64,000 nt of DNA from Deltaproteobacteria bacterium (GCA_002731275.1 PCBK01000110.1:37120-101119), one strand, 5' to 3'. Shown: positions 27,701 through 35,232, counted from the stretch's first letter. The notes: a model not told the origin generated them from the sequence alone. Numbers and translations are program-made.

Positions 27701-28094
27701 ATTTGATGGTCTTGGCAATGTCTTTCTTGCGGACCTTCACAACCATCTCATCCGTAAAGTGGACACCTCTGATAACGTTACAACGTTAGCAGGAAGCACC
27801 ATTGGTCGCCTTGATGGCAAAGGAAGCAGCGCGAAATTAGCTCAGCCCTATGGGATCATTCCGGACGGAAAGGGGGCGTTCTTTTTTAGTGGTTCGAGCA
27901 GCCACACGATTCGCAAAATCGATGCAGTCGGGAATGTCACGACAATCGCAGGCACAGGCAAAATGGGACACAAAGATGGCCCAGGCATCCAGGCCCAATT
28001 CCATACCCCCCAACACATCACACTCGACAGCAAAGGCCATTTGTATGTCGTCGATGAGCTCAATCATTGCATTCGCAAACTGACTCCCCCATGA
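24741..28094 (+). CDS. Large Cys-rich lipoprotein with ten CG-repeats, two MopE motifs and an NHL-like propeller
   Basis: About 1117 residues. A GTG at 24741 sits six bases after AGGGAA; an ATG two codons later is an alternative start. The lipoprotein signal ends NVQGC. An N-terminal Cys module (about 30-160) is followed by ten repeats of about 45 residues with the core HCGxCGxxCxxGxxC and VDTxxxxHCG (about 185-610). Next come a short Cys segment and two DNDCDGQxDE motifs (VCDSKDNDCDGQIDE near 658 and LCDGKDNDCDGQTDE near 730), the MopE/PF11617 putative metal-binding motif. From about 755 to the end, repeats of the type GIVIDSKGNFFVSTADHKIRK and GLAIDKQDNLYVADTHNNCI are NHL blades, at least five. 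It is predicted to be a surface-exposed binding protein. The N-terminal module is shared with the protein at 61579. Confidence 0.88.
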   Translation: MRMNIRHHVYLLGIVCRCVIVISMFLNVQGCGETTLRDDCASCPERCLQGLGDERSRCVACLTDEQCRSSDRPTRICTQEFQCICNSAQDCPSGKQCAGENGCVDCIVDKDCQNPSTPFCIENFCQGCRPGDSRQCVIDDDTGCAKGTQTCGNDGRWNVCDVPNKKPCGSGQFCRDGKCACDPGLSACSDGCYALQTDPKHCGACGNVCPQGTFCAAGACVSQCPVQTPTTCGQSCVDTNTNAHHCGACGKTCKPGQRCNGGSCTCPTGQRLCDERCIDPMNHNKHCGRCFKSCGDGKVCATGACLSTCPPSTSTLCYGGCVDTMNNEEHCGSCGNACLEGQVCREGRCTCPTGQQKCGAGCVDIESNREHCGSCGKACKDGQSCAGGFCVASCPKPTPDVCLGGCFDTMSSPMHCGSCGNRCKTLMQCTQGTCKCPSNSTLCDGSCVDTQQHRLHCGACHTPCADGKRCAAGKCVDNCPTTNPTACYGGCVDLQTDNFHCGRCGNRCTGQTQCVQGTCQCPSGTTLCGGVCVDTKQTSAHCGQCNNQCAQGQSCQNGVCVCPSGLEVCEGLCVDTKSSSNHCGRCDHACATGESCLDGLCQSQGCQNGATQNCPPQGCSKGTNGTITCTGVCKYGTQTCQNGTWGACVGAVAPSKEVCDSKDNDCDGQIDEDGVCMCGASNPIRACYTGPAGTRGVGECKDGVEACDLGKWSGVCTSETRPQAELCDGKDNDCDGQTDEGLSNCATSSGWTVSTVFGDAKCHWDAQQGKWIDCFRDGPAAQAQFYLPRGIVIDSKGNFFVSTADHKIRKISYVTNATCETTSNYTGYCVTTFAGSTIGFANGQGTSAKFKHPHGLAIDKQDNLYVADTHNNCIRKIDPQGNVTTFASDRKCRYDSATKTYIDCFKDGPRLQAQFYRPESLTFDPSGNLFVSDTMNSRIRKINTSGVVITYLGDGQCTIDRSTNKYINCLRNGPRSQAQLGYPRGIAFDGLGNVFLADLHNHLIRKVDTSDNVTTLAGSTIGRLDGKGSSAKLAQPYGIIPDGKGAFFFSGSSSHTIRKIDAVGNVTTIAGTGKMGHKDGPGIQAQFHTPQHITLDSKGHLYVVDELNHCIRKLTPP

Positions 28095-28124
28095 CACTAC
28101 ACAAAAAAGCAAAAACCCCCTCTC

Positions 28125-28143
28125 AGGCGAGCTTCACCCGCCT
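28125..28143 (-). terminator. Possible terminator of the PfkB-kinase gene
   Basis: AGGCG (28125-28129) pairs with CGCCT (28139-28143) across a nine-base loop. Read on the minus strand it is followed within ten bases by GGGGGTTTTTGCTTTTTTG. It lies in the 67-base gap between two convergent genes. The stem is short, so confidence is modest. Confidence 0.4.
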
Positions 28144-28161
28144 CCCACCTGTGGTCGAAAC

Positions 28162-29154
28162 TTAAAGGATATTGTGTTGTTTGAAGAGCTCTTTGAGGTC
28201 TGTTTCGGGGCGGGCACCGACGTGACTGATGACTTCAGAAGCAGCAATGTTCCCCATGCGACCACATGTTTCGAGGTCATATCCGTGGGTCAATCCCCAC
28301 AAAAAGCCACCTGCGAAGAGATCACCAGCGCCTGTTGCGTCTTTGATGTCTGTGGGAACTGCAGCAGCGTGCCAACGTTGGTCACCTGAGAGGATATGTG
28401 CACCGTTCGCTGAATCAGTACAAGCAACGATACCGATCTCTTTGGCAGCTTGTGCCAACGCAGCTTCAAAATCCTCTGTCTCGTACATAGAGAGCATCTC
28501 CGCGCGGTTACAGAACAGCAGATCCACATGGTCGCGGATCATGTCGCGGAAAGCCTCACGGTGACGAGAGATACAGAAAGGGTCGGAGAGGGTAATCGAG
28601 ACTTTACCGTCTGCATTTTTGCAAGCCTTGATCGCCTTGTCGAAAGCCTCGTGGCTCTCAGGACCGTCAAAACGATAGCCTTCGAGGTAAATCCACTCAG
28701 TATCAGCCATCATCGCTTCGTCGATATCAGCAGGAGAGAGATGCTCTGTCACACCGAGATAGGTGTTCATCGAACGTTCACCGTCAGGTGTGATCAGGAC
28801 GAGGCAGCGTCCAGTCTCGACATCAACATCTTTCGATGCCATCGGTGTCTCGTAGACAGCACCCTGTGCGCGAAGATCGTGGGCAAAGATTTCGCCAAGC
28901 TGGTCGTTCTTGACTTTTCCGACATACGCGGTTTTTCCACCAAGTTGTGCGATGCCAGCGATGGTGTTCGCGGCAGAGCCACCAGAGATCTCTTTGGATG
29001 GTCCGACTTTAGAGTAGAGGGCAACTGCCTGCTCCATGTCGACGAGCTGCATGATGCCCTTCTCGATGTTGTTCTCAACAAGAAATGCATCCTCAACCTC
29101 AGTCAAGACGTCAACGAGTGCATTTCCGATGCCTACCACCTGATACTTTTTCAT
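28162..29154 (-). CDS. PfkB-family sugar/nucleoside kinase (adenosine-kinase-like)
   Basis: 330 residues from an ATG at 29154, which has AAAGGA seven bases upstream; the frame extends 11 codons further without one. Ribokinase-fold kinase. The N-terminal GIGNALVDVL is the family start and SGGSAANTIAGIAQLGG is PfkB signature 1. DATGAGDLFAGGFLWGL near the C-terminus is signature 2, with catalytic Asp at about residue 278. NRAEMLSMYE is the usual NxxE loop for Mg/phosphate. Relatives with this pattern in proteobacteria are annotated adenosine kinase or ribokinase-like; phosphorylation of a nucleoside or sugar 5'-OH is likely. It is monocistronic and convergent with the NHL lipoprotein gene. Confidence 0.88.
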   Translation of the reverse strand: MKKYQVVGIGNALVDVLTEVEDAFLVENNIEKGIMQLVDMEQAVALYSKVGPSKEISGGSAANTIAGIAQLGGKTAYVGKVKNDQLGEIFAHDLRAQGAVYETPMASKDVDVETGRCLVLITPDGERSMNTYLGVTEHLSPADIDEAMMADTEWIYLEGYRFDGPESHEAFDKAIKACKNADGKVSITLSDPFCISRHREAFRDMIRDHVDLLFCNRAEMLSMYETEDFEAALAQAAKEIGIVACTDSANGAHILSGDQRWHAAAVPTDIKDATGAGDLFAGGFLWGLTHGYDLETCGRMGNIAASEVISHVGARPETDLKELFKQHNIL

Positions 29155-29294
29155 CTCGAATTCCTTTTGCTCCTCACGAGCAATCACTTGAAAACACTTA
29201 CTATTTCATAAACAAGCGTGACACTGTGTCCCACCCGTCTCCAAACGGGGATGTAGCATAGCGGACGCCCTATCCCACGTCAATATCCTTTTGC

Positions 29295-29322
29295 TTGACA
29301 TCTCCACAAACAACACTATACT
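29295..29322 (+). promoter_or_regulatory. Strong sigma70-type promoter of the padR operon
   Basis: Consensus TTGACA (29295-29300), 16-bp spacer, TATACT (29317-29322). Transcription should start near 29329, right at an inverted repeat (29333-29348), with the first start codon at 29387. Confidence 0.8.
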
Positions 29323-29332
29323 TTTTCATGCA

Positions 29333-29348
29333 TAGTCAATTTTGACTA
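29333..29348 (+). promoter_or_regulatory. Inverted repeat at the transcription start, probable PadR operator
   Basis: TAGTCAA (29333-29339) and TTGACTA (29342-29348) form a perfect 7-2-7 inverted repeat ten bases after the -10 box. A protein bound there would block transcription. The operon encodes a PadR-family repressor, so autoregulation is the simplest reading. It differs from the ATGT-N8-ACAT site of classic PadR. Confidence 0.65.
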
Positions 29349-29386
29349 GTTCAAATTAACCAAACAGGATAAAAGGAGTTTTGATC

Positions 29387-29701
29387 ATGCAACAACCTAC
29401 TTACACATTCGTGAGTGTTTCGAAGGCAAAAGAAGGCAAGCTGGAGGATTTGGTACGCATCGCGAAAAAACCAACAGAGCTCATGGACGAAAAAGTCGAC
29501 GGGCTCATCGCGCGGCAGGTCAGCGTCGATAGAGAGCGTCAGGCGGTGATCGTGTGGGCTACATTTGACAAAAAGGAAACGCTGTACGATTATTTGGCGA
29601 CCGATCAAGGCAAGAAAGATCACGGAGAAGATGAAGATATGAACGCCATCATCGAGTCTTTCGAGATGTACGATTTACAACCTGTCAGTGGACGTCTATG
29701 A
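29387..29701 (+). CDS. Small antibiotic-biosynthesis-monooxygenase-like (dimeric alpha-beta barrel) protein
   Basis: 104 residues, ATG at 29387 with AAAAGGAG eight bases upstream. TYTFVSVSKAKEGKLEDLVR at the start, AVIVWATFDKKETLYDYLAT in the middle and a final strand (FEMYDLQPV) match the ferredoxin-like ABM fold used by small cofactor-independent oxygenases and related stress proteins. No catalytic residue can be fixed. It is co-transcribed with a PadR-type regulator (ATGA overlap, 29698-29701). The operon therefore resembles a detoxification enzyme with its own ligand-responsive repressor. The fold assignment is moderate; the substrate is unknown. Confidence 0.7.
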   Translation: MQQPTYTFVSVSKAKEGKLEDLVRIAKKPTELMDEKVDGLIARQVSVDRERQAVIVWATFDKKETLYDYLATDQGKKDHGEDEDMNAIIESFEMYDLQPVSGRL

Positions 29702-30240
29702 GTCAAAAAGCACTCAAAGAATTGATGGTGCTCAGCACCATTCGTGCTCATCCAGCCCACGGTTATGCGCTCACAGCGATGCTCACACACGGCGTGGGGT
29801 GGACACTTGGGCTTACGAAACCTACGATTTACGCGATCTTAAAGAGATTTGAGAAGCACGCGTGGGTGCAATTCGAGACTGCAAAAGACTCTAACTTCCC
29901 AGAAAGACAAATTTATCACCTGACAGAACAAGGTGAACAGGCCTACTTTGATTTGCTGAGGAGTTGTGCGAAGGACAAACAACTTCCGGTGCTTCCTCTT
30001 GTTGGTCTGCTCGCCCACCTCGATGATCTCCCTCAAACCGAACAGACAGACACCCTCCAACATCTGCTTTCCATCCGCCAAACGCAGCTTGAACAACTGC
30101 AAGAATTTCCCGCTCACGAAGGCAACGCTGGCGCAGCGATCACGCTCACACTCGAACAGCTTGCGCTGGAAATCAAAACATTGAGACAACTCCTTGGCGA
30201 CGAAGTAACCGACGCTCCCTCAACGAGCAAACATCAGTGA
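29698..30240 (+). CDS. PadR-family transcriptional regulator
   Basis: 180 residues, start codon overlapping the previous stop (ATGA). The N-terminal winged helix (residues 1-85) has ELMVLSTIRAHPAHGYALTAML, GLTKPTIYAILKRFEKHAWV and RQIYHLTEQGEQAYFDLL, the PadR arrangement of recognition helix and wing. The C-terminal part (about 100-165) is helical, as in the PadR effector/dimer domain. It probably represses its own operon through the inverted repeat at 29333-29348 and responds to a small, possibly phenolic or antibiotic-like ligand; the ligand is inference from the family. Confidence 0.9.
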   Translation: MSQKALKELMVLSTIRAHPAHGYALTAMLTHGVGWTLGLTKPTIYAILKRFEKHAWVQFETAKDSNFPERQIYHLTEQGEQAYFDLLRSCAKDKQLPVLPLVGLLAHLDDLPQTEQTDTLQHLLSIRQTQLEQLQEFPAHEGNAGAAITLTLEQLALEIKTLRQLLGDEVTDAPSTSKHQ

Positions 30241-30377
30241 ATCCAACGACAAAAAACAATCCCACCATCTCCTACGTTCCAAACCATCGCAAAAAATAAC
30301 AGCACGTTGTGCAAAATCAGCCAACACAACGATTGACATACCAGAAACACAACCTTCGTACTGTAGAGGTAAAAAGT

Positions 30378-31160
30378 ATGTCTGGCTTATTACAACGTTG
30401 TTTCATCGTGGTGATGCTCATATCGGGTGTTTTGTTGGGTAACGGCTGCTCGGATCGTGGTGGCATCGAATATACCATTCCAAAGCTCATCAAGACCGAC
30501 AAAATCGACCGCTTCCGAATCCAAAAGATCTACATCAGCACCAAGATCGCAAAAAGTGCCTTCCTTGTCATGAGAAAATACGAAGATGGGAAACCTGGCG
30601 ATATCCTACAAGTCGATGCGATCAAGACAGGAGAACCTAGCCCCTTCACGATTATCCTGGATCACTTTACCTTTGTCCCTGGTAAACAAACAGTCCACCT
30701 CGCCGTCCACCTCGATCAAAATCAGAACAGCGAGTTTGATGAGAGTGATCCCATCGCTGATGATGGATTCCTCCAACGAGCCGTAGAGATCGAAGTCGAA
30801 AACGACATCTACCTGACGAGCGTTGAGCTACTTGAGAGCACCCAAGCGACGAGCAGAAACGACTTCAAAATTGGAAAGATATACATCCATCGATATATGG
30901 CCAAGAAAGCCTTCTTGCTAGTCTACGCAGACAAAGATGGTCAAAAGGGCGCGCTGCTCGAAACCCTGGACCTCAAACTCAGCAACAAATACAATATCCT
31001 CGTGAAACTCAGCCCCGAAAATGAACTCTCAAGTGGCTCCTATACCTTCCATCTCGCCGCATACCTCGACAGCAATGACAACGGACAGTACGACGAGAAT
31101 GACAAAGCCGCGATGTTCGAGGAGAAACCCATCGAACACACCATCAACGTCGAACGCTGA
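30378..31160 (+). CDS. Lipoprotein with two tandem DUF7282-like domains
   Basis: 260 residues from an ATG at 30378 (AGAGG upstream); a GTG at 30309 would only add a hydrophilic leader. The lipoprotein signal ends LGNGC. Two homologous units, about 45-145 and 160-258, share the layout IQKIYISxxIAKSAFLVMRK, a Gly-rich turn, TVHLAVHLDQNQN and an Asp/Asn-rich loop (DQNQNSEFDESDP and DSNDNGQYDENDK). The loop resembles a calcium-binding DxNxDGxxD site. The pattern recalls DUF7282 domains known from haloarchaeal and bacterial exported proteins. TTGACA at 30333-30338 could be part of its promoter. It is a cell-surface protein of unknown function. Confidence 0.7.
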   Translation: MSGLLQRCFIVVMLISGVLLGNGCSDRGGIEYTIPKLIKTDKIDRFRIQKIYISTKIAKSAFLVMRKYEDGKPGDILQVDAIKTGEPSPFTIILDHFTFVPGKQTVHLAVHLDQNQNSEFDESDPIADDGFLQRAVEIEVENDIYLTSVELLESTQATSRNDFKIGKIYIHRYMAKKAFLLVYADKDGQKGALLETLDLKLSNKYNILVKLSPENELSSGSYTFHLAAYLDSNDNGQYDENDKAAMFEEKPIEHTINVER

Positions 31161-31295
31161 AATCACCCCTTCCCTGCTCCTTCCAACACGCCCCAACTCT
31201 CACACCACGAACGCCAGCAATTGACCTCTCTGCGAACATTTTGTACGGATAGATCGTAGAAGAGCTTGTACATCCAGCTCAATGAGGAAGGGAGC

Positions 31296-31607
31296 ATGAA
31301 GGTCTATCTCGACGACGAAAGAACACCGCCAAAAGGCTGGCGTCTTGTGCGCTGGCCAGAAGATGCCATCGCATTGCTCGAAACAGGCAACGTCACACAC
31401 CTCAGCCTCGATCACGATCTTGGCGATGATGAGAGAGGGACAGGGTACGATGTCATCTTATGGTTGGAAGAGGCCGTTGTGACGAAAGGCTTTAGCCCAC
31501 CTCATGTCAAAGTCCACTCAGCCAACACCTCCGCTCGTGTCAAAATGGAGTTGGGGATACAATCAATTGAACGATTCGCGTCGAGGAACAAACATGAATC
31601 AGTATGA
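31296..31607 (+). CDS. Cyclic-phosphate-processing Receiver-like (cREC) domain protein
   Basis: 103 residues, ATG at 31296 preceded by AAGGGAG. The protein MKVYLDDERTPPKGWRLVRW with LSLDHDLGDDERGTGYDVI and PPHVKVHSANTSARVKME fits the small stand-alone Receiver-like family in Pfam PF20274. That family keeps an LDDER start, a DHDLG acidic pair and a VHSxN segment and lacks a partner kinase. It was predicted from comparative genomics to act on or sense cyclic-phosphate ends in RNA repair; I state this from memory and without a search. The next gene starts inside its last 14 bases, so translation is coupled. Confidence 0.8.
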   Translation: MKVYLDDERTPPKGWRLVRWPEDAIALLETGNVTHLSLDHDLGDDERGTGYDVILWLEEAVVTKGFSPPHVKVHSANTSARVKMELGIQSIERFASRNKHESV

Positions 31608-32184
31608 GATCCGCGCCGATTACAACAAAGACTCTATTGTCGTCTACCAAGCATTCAACAGCGCGATCGCAAAAGTCGCCGCCGAAACGAACCGTTTCCA
31701 ACGCCCCTTCTCGATGCACAGGATGACGTGGATCAAACCCTCGTTTTTGTGGCTCATGGCTCGCAGTCAATGGGCGCAAAAGTCCGGCCAGGAACACATC
31801 CTCGCCATTCGGATATCGCGCAAACACTGGGAAGAGGCCCTCTCACAAGCCATCCTCACCAGCCCAGAGAAGCACGTATATCCCAAAAAAGGAGAATGGG
31901 AGTCGCTGTTTGAGCAAGCAAAAGTCCATGTCCAGTGGGATCCTGAGTATTCGATTCGTGGCAACAAGCTCAACCACCGTTCGCTCCAAGTGGGCATCAG
32001 TCGCCACCTGATCCGCGAATATGTCGAAGAGTGGGTGATCGACATCGAAGATATCACCCCACTTGTGAGAAAAATCCATTCACATCTTCGCAATGGTAAG
32101 GTCAAACACGCCCAAAAGCTCCTCCCCACAGAGAAGGTCTACCCCACCCCTACACATATCAAAAAAGCCCTGGGAATGTCGTAA
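31594..32184 (+). CDS. DUF4291 family protein
   Basis: 196 residues, ATG at 31594, overlapping the previous gene by 14 bases, with GAGGAA upstream. The family hallmarks are all present: MNQYEIRADYNKDSIVVYQA at the start, RMTWIKPSFLWLMARSQWAQ, VQWDPEYSIRGNKLNHRSLQ and EWVIDIEDITPLVRKIHSHL. The biochemical role of DUF4291 is not established; conserved Arg, Trp, His and Asp suggest a nucleotide- or RNA-related enzyme. Coupling with the cREC protein suggests a shared pathway. The stop lies in a palindrome shared with the convergent gene. Confidence 0.9.
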   Translation: MNQYEIRADYNKDSIVVYQAFNSAIAKVAAETNRFQRPFSMHRMTWIKPSFLWLMARSQWAQKSGQEHILAIRISRKHWEEALSQAILTSPEKHVYPKKGEWESLFEQAKVHVQWDPEYSIRGNKLNHRSLQVGISRHLIREYVEEWVIDIEDITPLVRKIHSHLRNGKVKHAQKLLPTEKVYPTPTHIKKALGMS

Positions 32185-32193
32185 ATTACGACA
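32177..32193. terminator. Palindrome spanning the stops of two convergent genes
   Basis: TGTCGTAA and TTACGACA form a perfect 8-1-8 palindrome that contains the TAA stop of the plus-strand gene and, in complement, the TAA stop of the minus-strand gene. On the plus strand it is followed by CTTCTTTCTC. It may serve as a bidirectional terminator, though a one-base centre forces some stem opening. Confidence 0.45.
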
Positions 32194-32413
32194 CTTCTTT
32201 CTCGAAGAGATTCCGGGTATTTTGGCTGATATAGGTGCTCAACCCCTCACCTTCGTCTGCGCAACGCTTCATCTCATCGATGTGTTCTTTTCCAGCGGAT
32301 GCGTGTGTGTACTCGTAGACTTGGCCGGAGGTGAACGCCACCCTGATCCAATCCTCTCCATACTCGTAGAATTTCACACCTGACTCGCCATGTCTGTTTC
32401 CGTAAACTTTCAT
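32186..32413 (-). CDS. Small KTSC-like protein
   Basis: 75 residues, ATG at 32413 with AGGAG eight bases upstream; longer readings upstream have no ribosome-binding site. MKVYGNRHGESGVKFYEYGE leads to IRVAFTSGQVYEYTHASAGK and a helix ending TYISQNTRNLFEKE. This is the layout of short KTSC-like proteins (strand, strand with F-x-x-G-x-x-Y-x-Y, then a helix with a final Asn-Tyr/Leu-Phe segment). It is probably a small nucleic-acid-associated domain, but the function is unknown. It converges on the DUF4291 gene with one base between their stop codons. Confidence 0.7.
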   Translation of the reverse strand: MKVYGNRHGESGVKFYEYGEDWIRVAFTSGQVYEYTHASAGKEHIDEMKRCADEGEGLSTYISQNTRNLFEKEVS

Positions 32414-32501
32414 GTAATATCTCCTCTGTACCGATGGTATGTCATCACTCGAAAACGTACAATAGCATATGCAACCCCTCATGTAACAAAAACATTCCCT
32501 C

Positions 32502-33278
32502 TCAATGTTGGTTAAACCACATACAACGGTTTTTGACGCACCCACAGTACGCATGAGAGAGCGCCGTATAGTACGGACAAATCGCAGCAAATCCCGGCGT
32601 CTTGTAGCTGACACAGTGATTGCCACAGCCCCCCTTCACACAATCACCGTCATGTTGACAGCGCCCTCTCCCCTTAAACTTCCCGCGGATTGGAAATCGT
32701 CTCCCTTTGGGTCGATACGACAACGCGCCGGCTTTTGTGTATGGAACAGGAAGACACTTGGGATCATTGAAGTAGCATCTCGGCTTTAGCGTATGTTTGG
32801 AGATCATGATCCGTGGAAACACAAACCACACAGGATCAGGTTCCTCCTTGAACACTTTCAACAAGGCGAGCGCCGTTTTTTGCGCGCTCCACCCAAGCCT
32901 GTTATCTGAGAATCTCAGACAATGTCCTTTGTAACGCTTCATTTGTGGAGCCGTAAATCGATTGCATTCGGACATACCAATGATGTGAGGGATTTTGATC
33001 TTGGAGAAATAGGTATTGCGACGCTTGCTCCACACAGGACGTTTGTGGAGTTTCCCCTTTGTTCCTAGATAATGAAGCACAAGGCTCCCTTTACATCCTT
33101 TGTACGCTCGAAATGTTGGGATACGTTTAAGTGGCAGGGGATGCTTCTTTTGGAACACACACTTTGGCTTGCGTGTACCAGATAACAGGGGCATTCGTTT
33201 CTTGGCGAATGTCTCTGTTGAAGCCAATAGACAGATTGAACAAATGACTGTAATGGCCAGTGTTTTGGTGTTCGACAT
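32502..33278 (-). CDS. Exported basic protein with a Cys-rich C-terminus
   Basis: 258 residues, ATG at 33278 with AGAGGA upstream. The signal peptide is MSNTKTLAITVICSICLLAS, cut after TFA. The body is very basic (KKRMPLLSGTRKPKCVFQKK, RPKGRRFPIRGKFKGRGR). The last 50 residues hold eight cysteines in CQHDGDCVKGGCGNHCVSY and CPYYTALSHAYCGCVKNRC. The pattern DGDC-xxxxCGNxC recalls short Cys-knot domains in secreted myxobacterial-type proteins, where the DxDC start is common. Disulfide-bonded, probably periplasmic or secreted. No enzymatic motif is seen. Confidence 0.7.
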   Translation of the reverse strand: MSNTKTLAITVICSICLLASTETFAKKRMPLLSGTRKPKCVFQKKHPLPLKRIPTFRAYKGCKGSLVLHYLGTKGKLHKRPVWSKRRNTYFSKIKIPHIIGMSECNRFTAPQMKRYKGHCLRFSDNRLGWSAQKTALALLKVFKEEPDPVWFVFPRIMISKHTLKPRCYFNDPKCLPVPYTKAGALSYRPKGRRFPIRGKFKGRGRCQHDGDCVKGGCGNHCVSYKTPGFAAICPYYTALSHAYCGCVKNRCMWFNQH

Positions 33279-33436
33279 GCTTCGATCCTCTTCATCTACG
33301 TTGAAAAAAACGTTCTCGCCATTGTAACGCAAAAAGTACCGTGGGCTTACACATCTTGCAAAGATTGACGGGTTCCCCTACCCTTTTTTGGTGAACATGT
33401 AGGCCATCAGGCCCAAAAAAGGAAGGCTTTTGAACG

Positions 33437-33826
33437 ATGAAGAAAACGGTTGAAGTTGTGGGCGCTGTCATCACAAATGAGCAGGGAGAGATCCTGTGTG
33501 CGTTACGTGCTGAGGACATGTCAATGTCTGGATTATGGGAATTTCCGGGAGGAAAAATTGAAGCAGGTGAAGCACCAAAAAAGGCGATTGTCAGGGAGAT
33601 TCAGGAGGAGTTGGGGTGTTTGATTGAGGTCCACACACAGGTAGAAGACACGCTTCATGAGTATGAGCATATCATCGTCAGGCTGTTGACCTTTCACGCG
33701 AACATCAAAGAAGGGAGTCCAGAAGCCAAAGAGCATGAAACACTACGTTGGGTCGCCAAAAAAGACCTCGCCTCCCTTCGGTGGGCACCTGCCGACATCC
33801 CCGCAGTTGAGTCACTCTTATCATAG
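33437..33826 (+). CDS. MutT-like Nudix hydrolase
   Basis: 129 residues, ATG at 33437. The Nudix box is complete, GKIEAGEAPKKAIVREIQEE followed by LG (residues about 39-60), with the REIQEE metal-binding glutamates. VVGAVITNEQGEILCALRAE at the start and LWEFPGGK match the MutT/CTP-pyrophosphohydrolase subgroup that removes oxidised or unusual nucleoside triphosphates (8-oxo-dGTP, 5-methyl-dCTP). A GGCC-ATCA-GGCC hairpin-like element lies about 30 bases upstream. A short sequence identical to the spacer of the palindromic clusters (GCTGCCGCGCTT) lies just after the stop. Confidence 0.9.
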   Translation: MKKTVEVVGAVITNEQGEILCALRAEDMSMSGLWEFPGGKIEAGEAPKKAIVREIQEELGCLIEVHTQVEDTLHEYEHIIVRLLTFHANIKEGSPEAKEHETLRWVAKKDLASLRWAPADIPAVESLLS

Positions 33827-33860
33827 TGTCTTTTTGGCTGCTGCCGCGCTTACCAGATGT

Positions 33861-35042
33861 TCAGGATGAAAGGGAGTAGGTCCAGTTTTCTTCAAAGCCC
33901 ATATTTTTGGCGATCTGGAGTTGTGGAGAGAGTACATCTTTGAGATGATGAGAGAATGTATGTTGCTTCATCTGGAGGAGTTGTTCGATGCTCTCCTCCT
34001 TGGTCAGGATGATGTAGTCTTCGAGGAGCTTCTTTTTATTGGTGTTGCCGACGATTTGGATGGCATTGTATTGTTCTTTGGCGAACACGTCAAAGTATGT
34101 TTGGAGATCGGGGAGACAATTGCTCTTGGAGGAGTTGGCGGACTTCAGGACGGGGATGAGGTTCCACATCAGGTCGTGGGCCACATAGGACCAGGGCAAG
34201 AAGTGGTCGAGGGACGCGCTCTGTTGGGTGAGTTCTTGGTGTGAGTAGAGACATTGGAGTGGTGTTGGACGTTCTTTGAAGACAATCTTCCAAAAATCCC
34301 AGGCGCTCTTGAGTGAACGTTTTTGGGGTGGGAACAATTTTTCGGAGATGCCTGGCGTGTTGGGGTTGTGTTTTTGCAGGTATTGGATCAACTTCCAGAG
34401 GCAAAATCCTTTAAGGATCGCGACTTGAGAGAACAGATAATAACGCCAATCGGGGTGGATCTCGATGGCTTTGTTCGCCTGTACGAAGCGATAGAGAGGA
34501 GAACGTTGACTCGCTTCATTGAAGGCAGCTTCGGCGAGTCCGATGATCTTTTTGTCCTTTTGTCCATCACGAACCCCTTTGAGTTGGGCAGGGAACCATG
34601 GTGTGAGGAAGCGTGTGGGGACGTAGCGTCGGAGTGATTGGACGAGTTTTTGTTGCGGGAGGAAGTCTTCGCCAGCGAGCAACGCCTGGATCGCTCGACG
34701 AATCGCCACAGGGTCTTTTTCATCGATGATATTGGAGACAGCGCGTACCTCAGAGACGATTGTGCTGAGTTTATCTTGTTTGCCAAAGTGAAGCCGAAAG
34801 TAGGTCACAGGATACCAAACATGAGAGAGCATCCTGGCGATGATATCGTCGACTTGGATAATAGGATTATCGTGTGTGGTATATTCTTCGAGGATGGAGA
34901 GGAACCAGTAAAATTTGTAGGAGTTGGTGACTTTGTTGAAGGAAGCAGAAAGCGCCTCCGTCGAAACCAAAGCAGATTGTGGCAGCGTAAAATAAGGCGT
35001 GACACCTTCTCTTAGCTCAAGATCTTGTCTCTCATCTTTCAT
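33861..35042 (-). CDS. HNH-type endonuclease domain protein
   Basis: 393 residues, ATG at 35042 with GAGGAA eight bases upstream. The N-terminal 260 residues are helical with no motif I know. The C-terminal half has SLDHFLPWSYVAHDLMWNLI with PVLKSANSSKSNCLPD, the pattern of a large HNH nuclease branch (DHxxPWS, then WNLxP, then NxxKxxxxP). His at about 280, Asn at about 294 and the later NSSKSN provide the metal-binding site. Relatives with this domain occur in restriction-like and other defence loci, but no methyltransferase or helicase is adjacent here. It is divergent from the kinase-propeller gene by 190 bases. Confidence 0.75.
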   Translation of the reverse strand: MKDERQDLELREGVTPYFTLPQSALVSTEALSASFNKVTNSYKFYWFLSILEEYTTHDNPIIQVDDIIARMLSHVWYPVTYFRLHFGKQDKLSTIVSEVRAVSNIIDEKDPVAIRRAIQALLAGEDFLPQQKLVQSLRRYVPTRFLTPWFPAQLKGVRDGQKDKKIIGLAEAAFNEASQRSPLYRFVQANKAIEIHPDWRYYLFSQVAILKGFCLWKLIQYLQKHNPNTPGISEKLFPPQKRSLKSAWDFWKIVFKERPTPLQCLYSHQELTQQSASLDHFLPWSYVAHDLMWNLIPVLKSANSSKSNCLPDLQTYFDVFAKEQYNAIQIVGNTNKKKLLEDYIILTKEESIEQLLQMKQHTFSHHLKDVLSPQLQIAKNMGFEENWTYSLSS

Positions 35043-35176
35043 ATCTTTGTTCCTCTAAAGGGTGCATCATCGCAAGACAGCCTATCACCTTCCACAAAAA
35101 GAGGAAAGGGAAAAAGCACTACGGAGAAAAAGAAATATCTCAAAAAGACAAGCATCAGAACCAACAAAAAACGACC

Positions 35177-35204
35177 TTGCCAAATATATCAGCATCGGTA
35201 TAAT
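35177..35204 (+). promoter_or_regulatory. Sigma70-type promoter of the kinase gene
   Basis: TTGCCA (35177-35182) and TATAAT (35199-35204) with a 16-bp spacer. The start site would be about 22 bases before the ATG at 35233, leaving GAGGAG as the ribosome-binding site. This position also argues against longer upstream readings of the gene. Confidence 0.65.
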
Positions 35205-35232
35205 CCCAAAAAACAAAGAAGAGGAGAAAAAC

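Noticed and set aside
29155..29187. Eleven-codon N-terminal extension of the PfkB-family kinase
   Set aside because: The ATG at 29154 has AAAGGA at ideal distance and begins directly at the conserved first strand.
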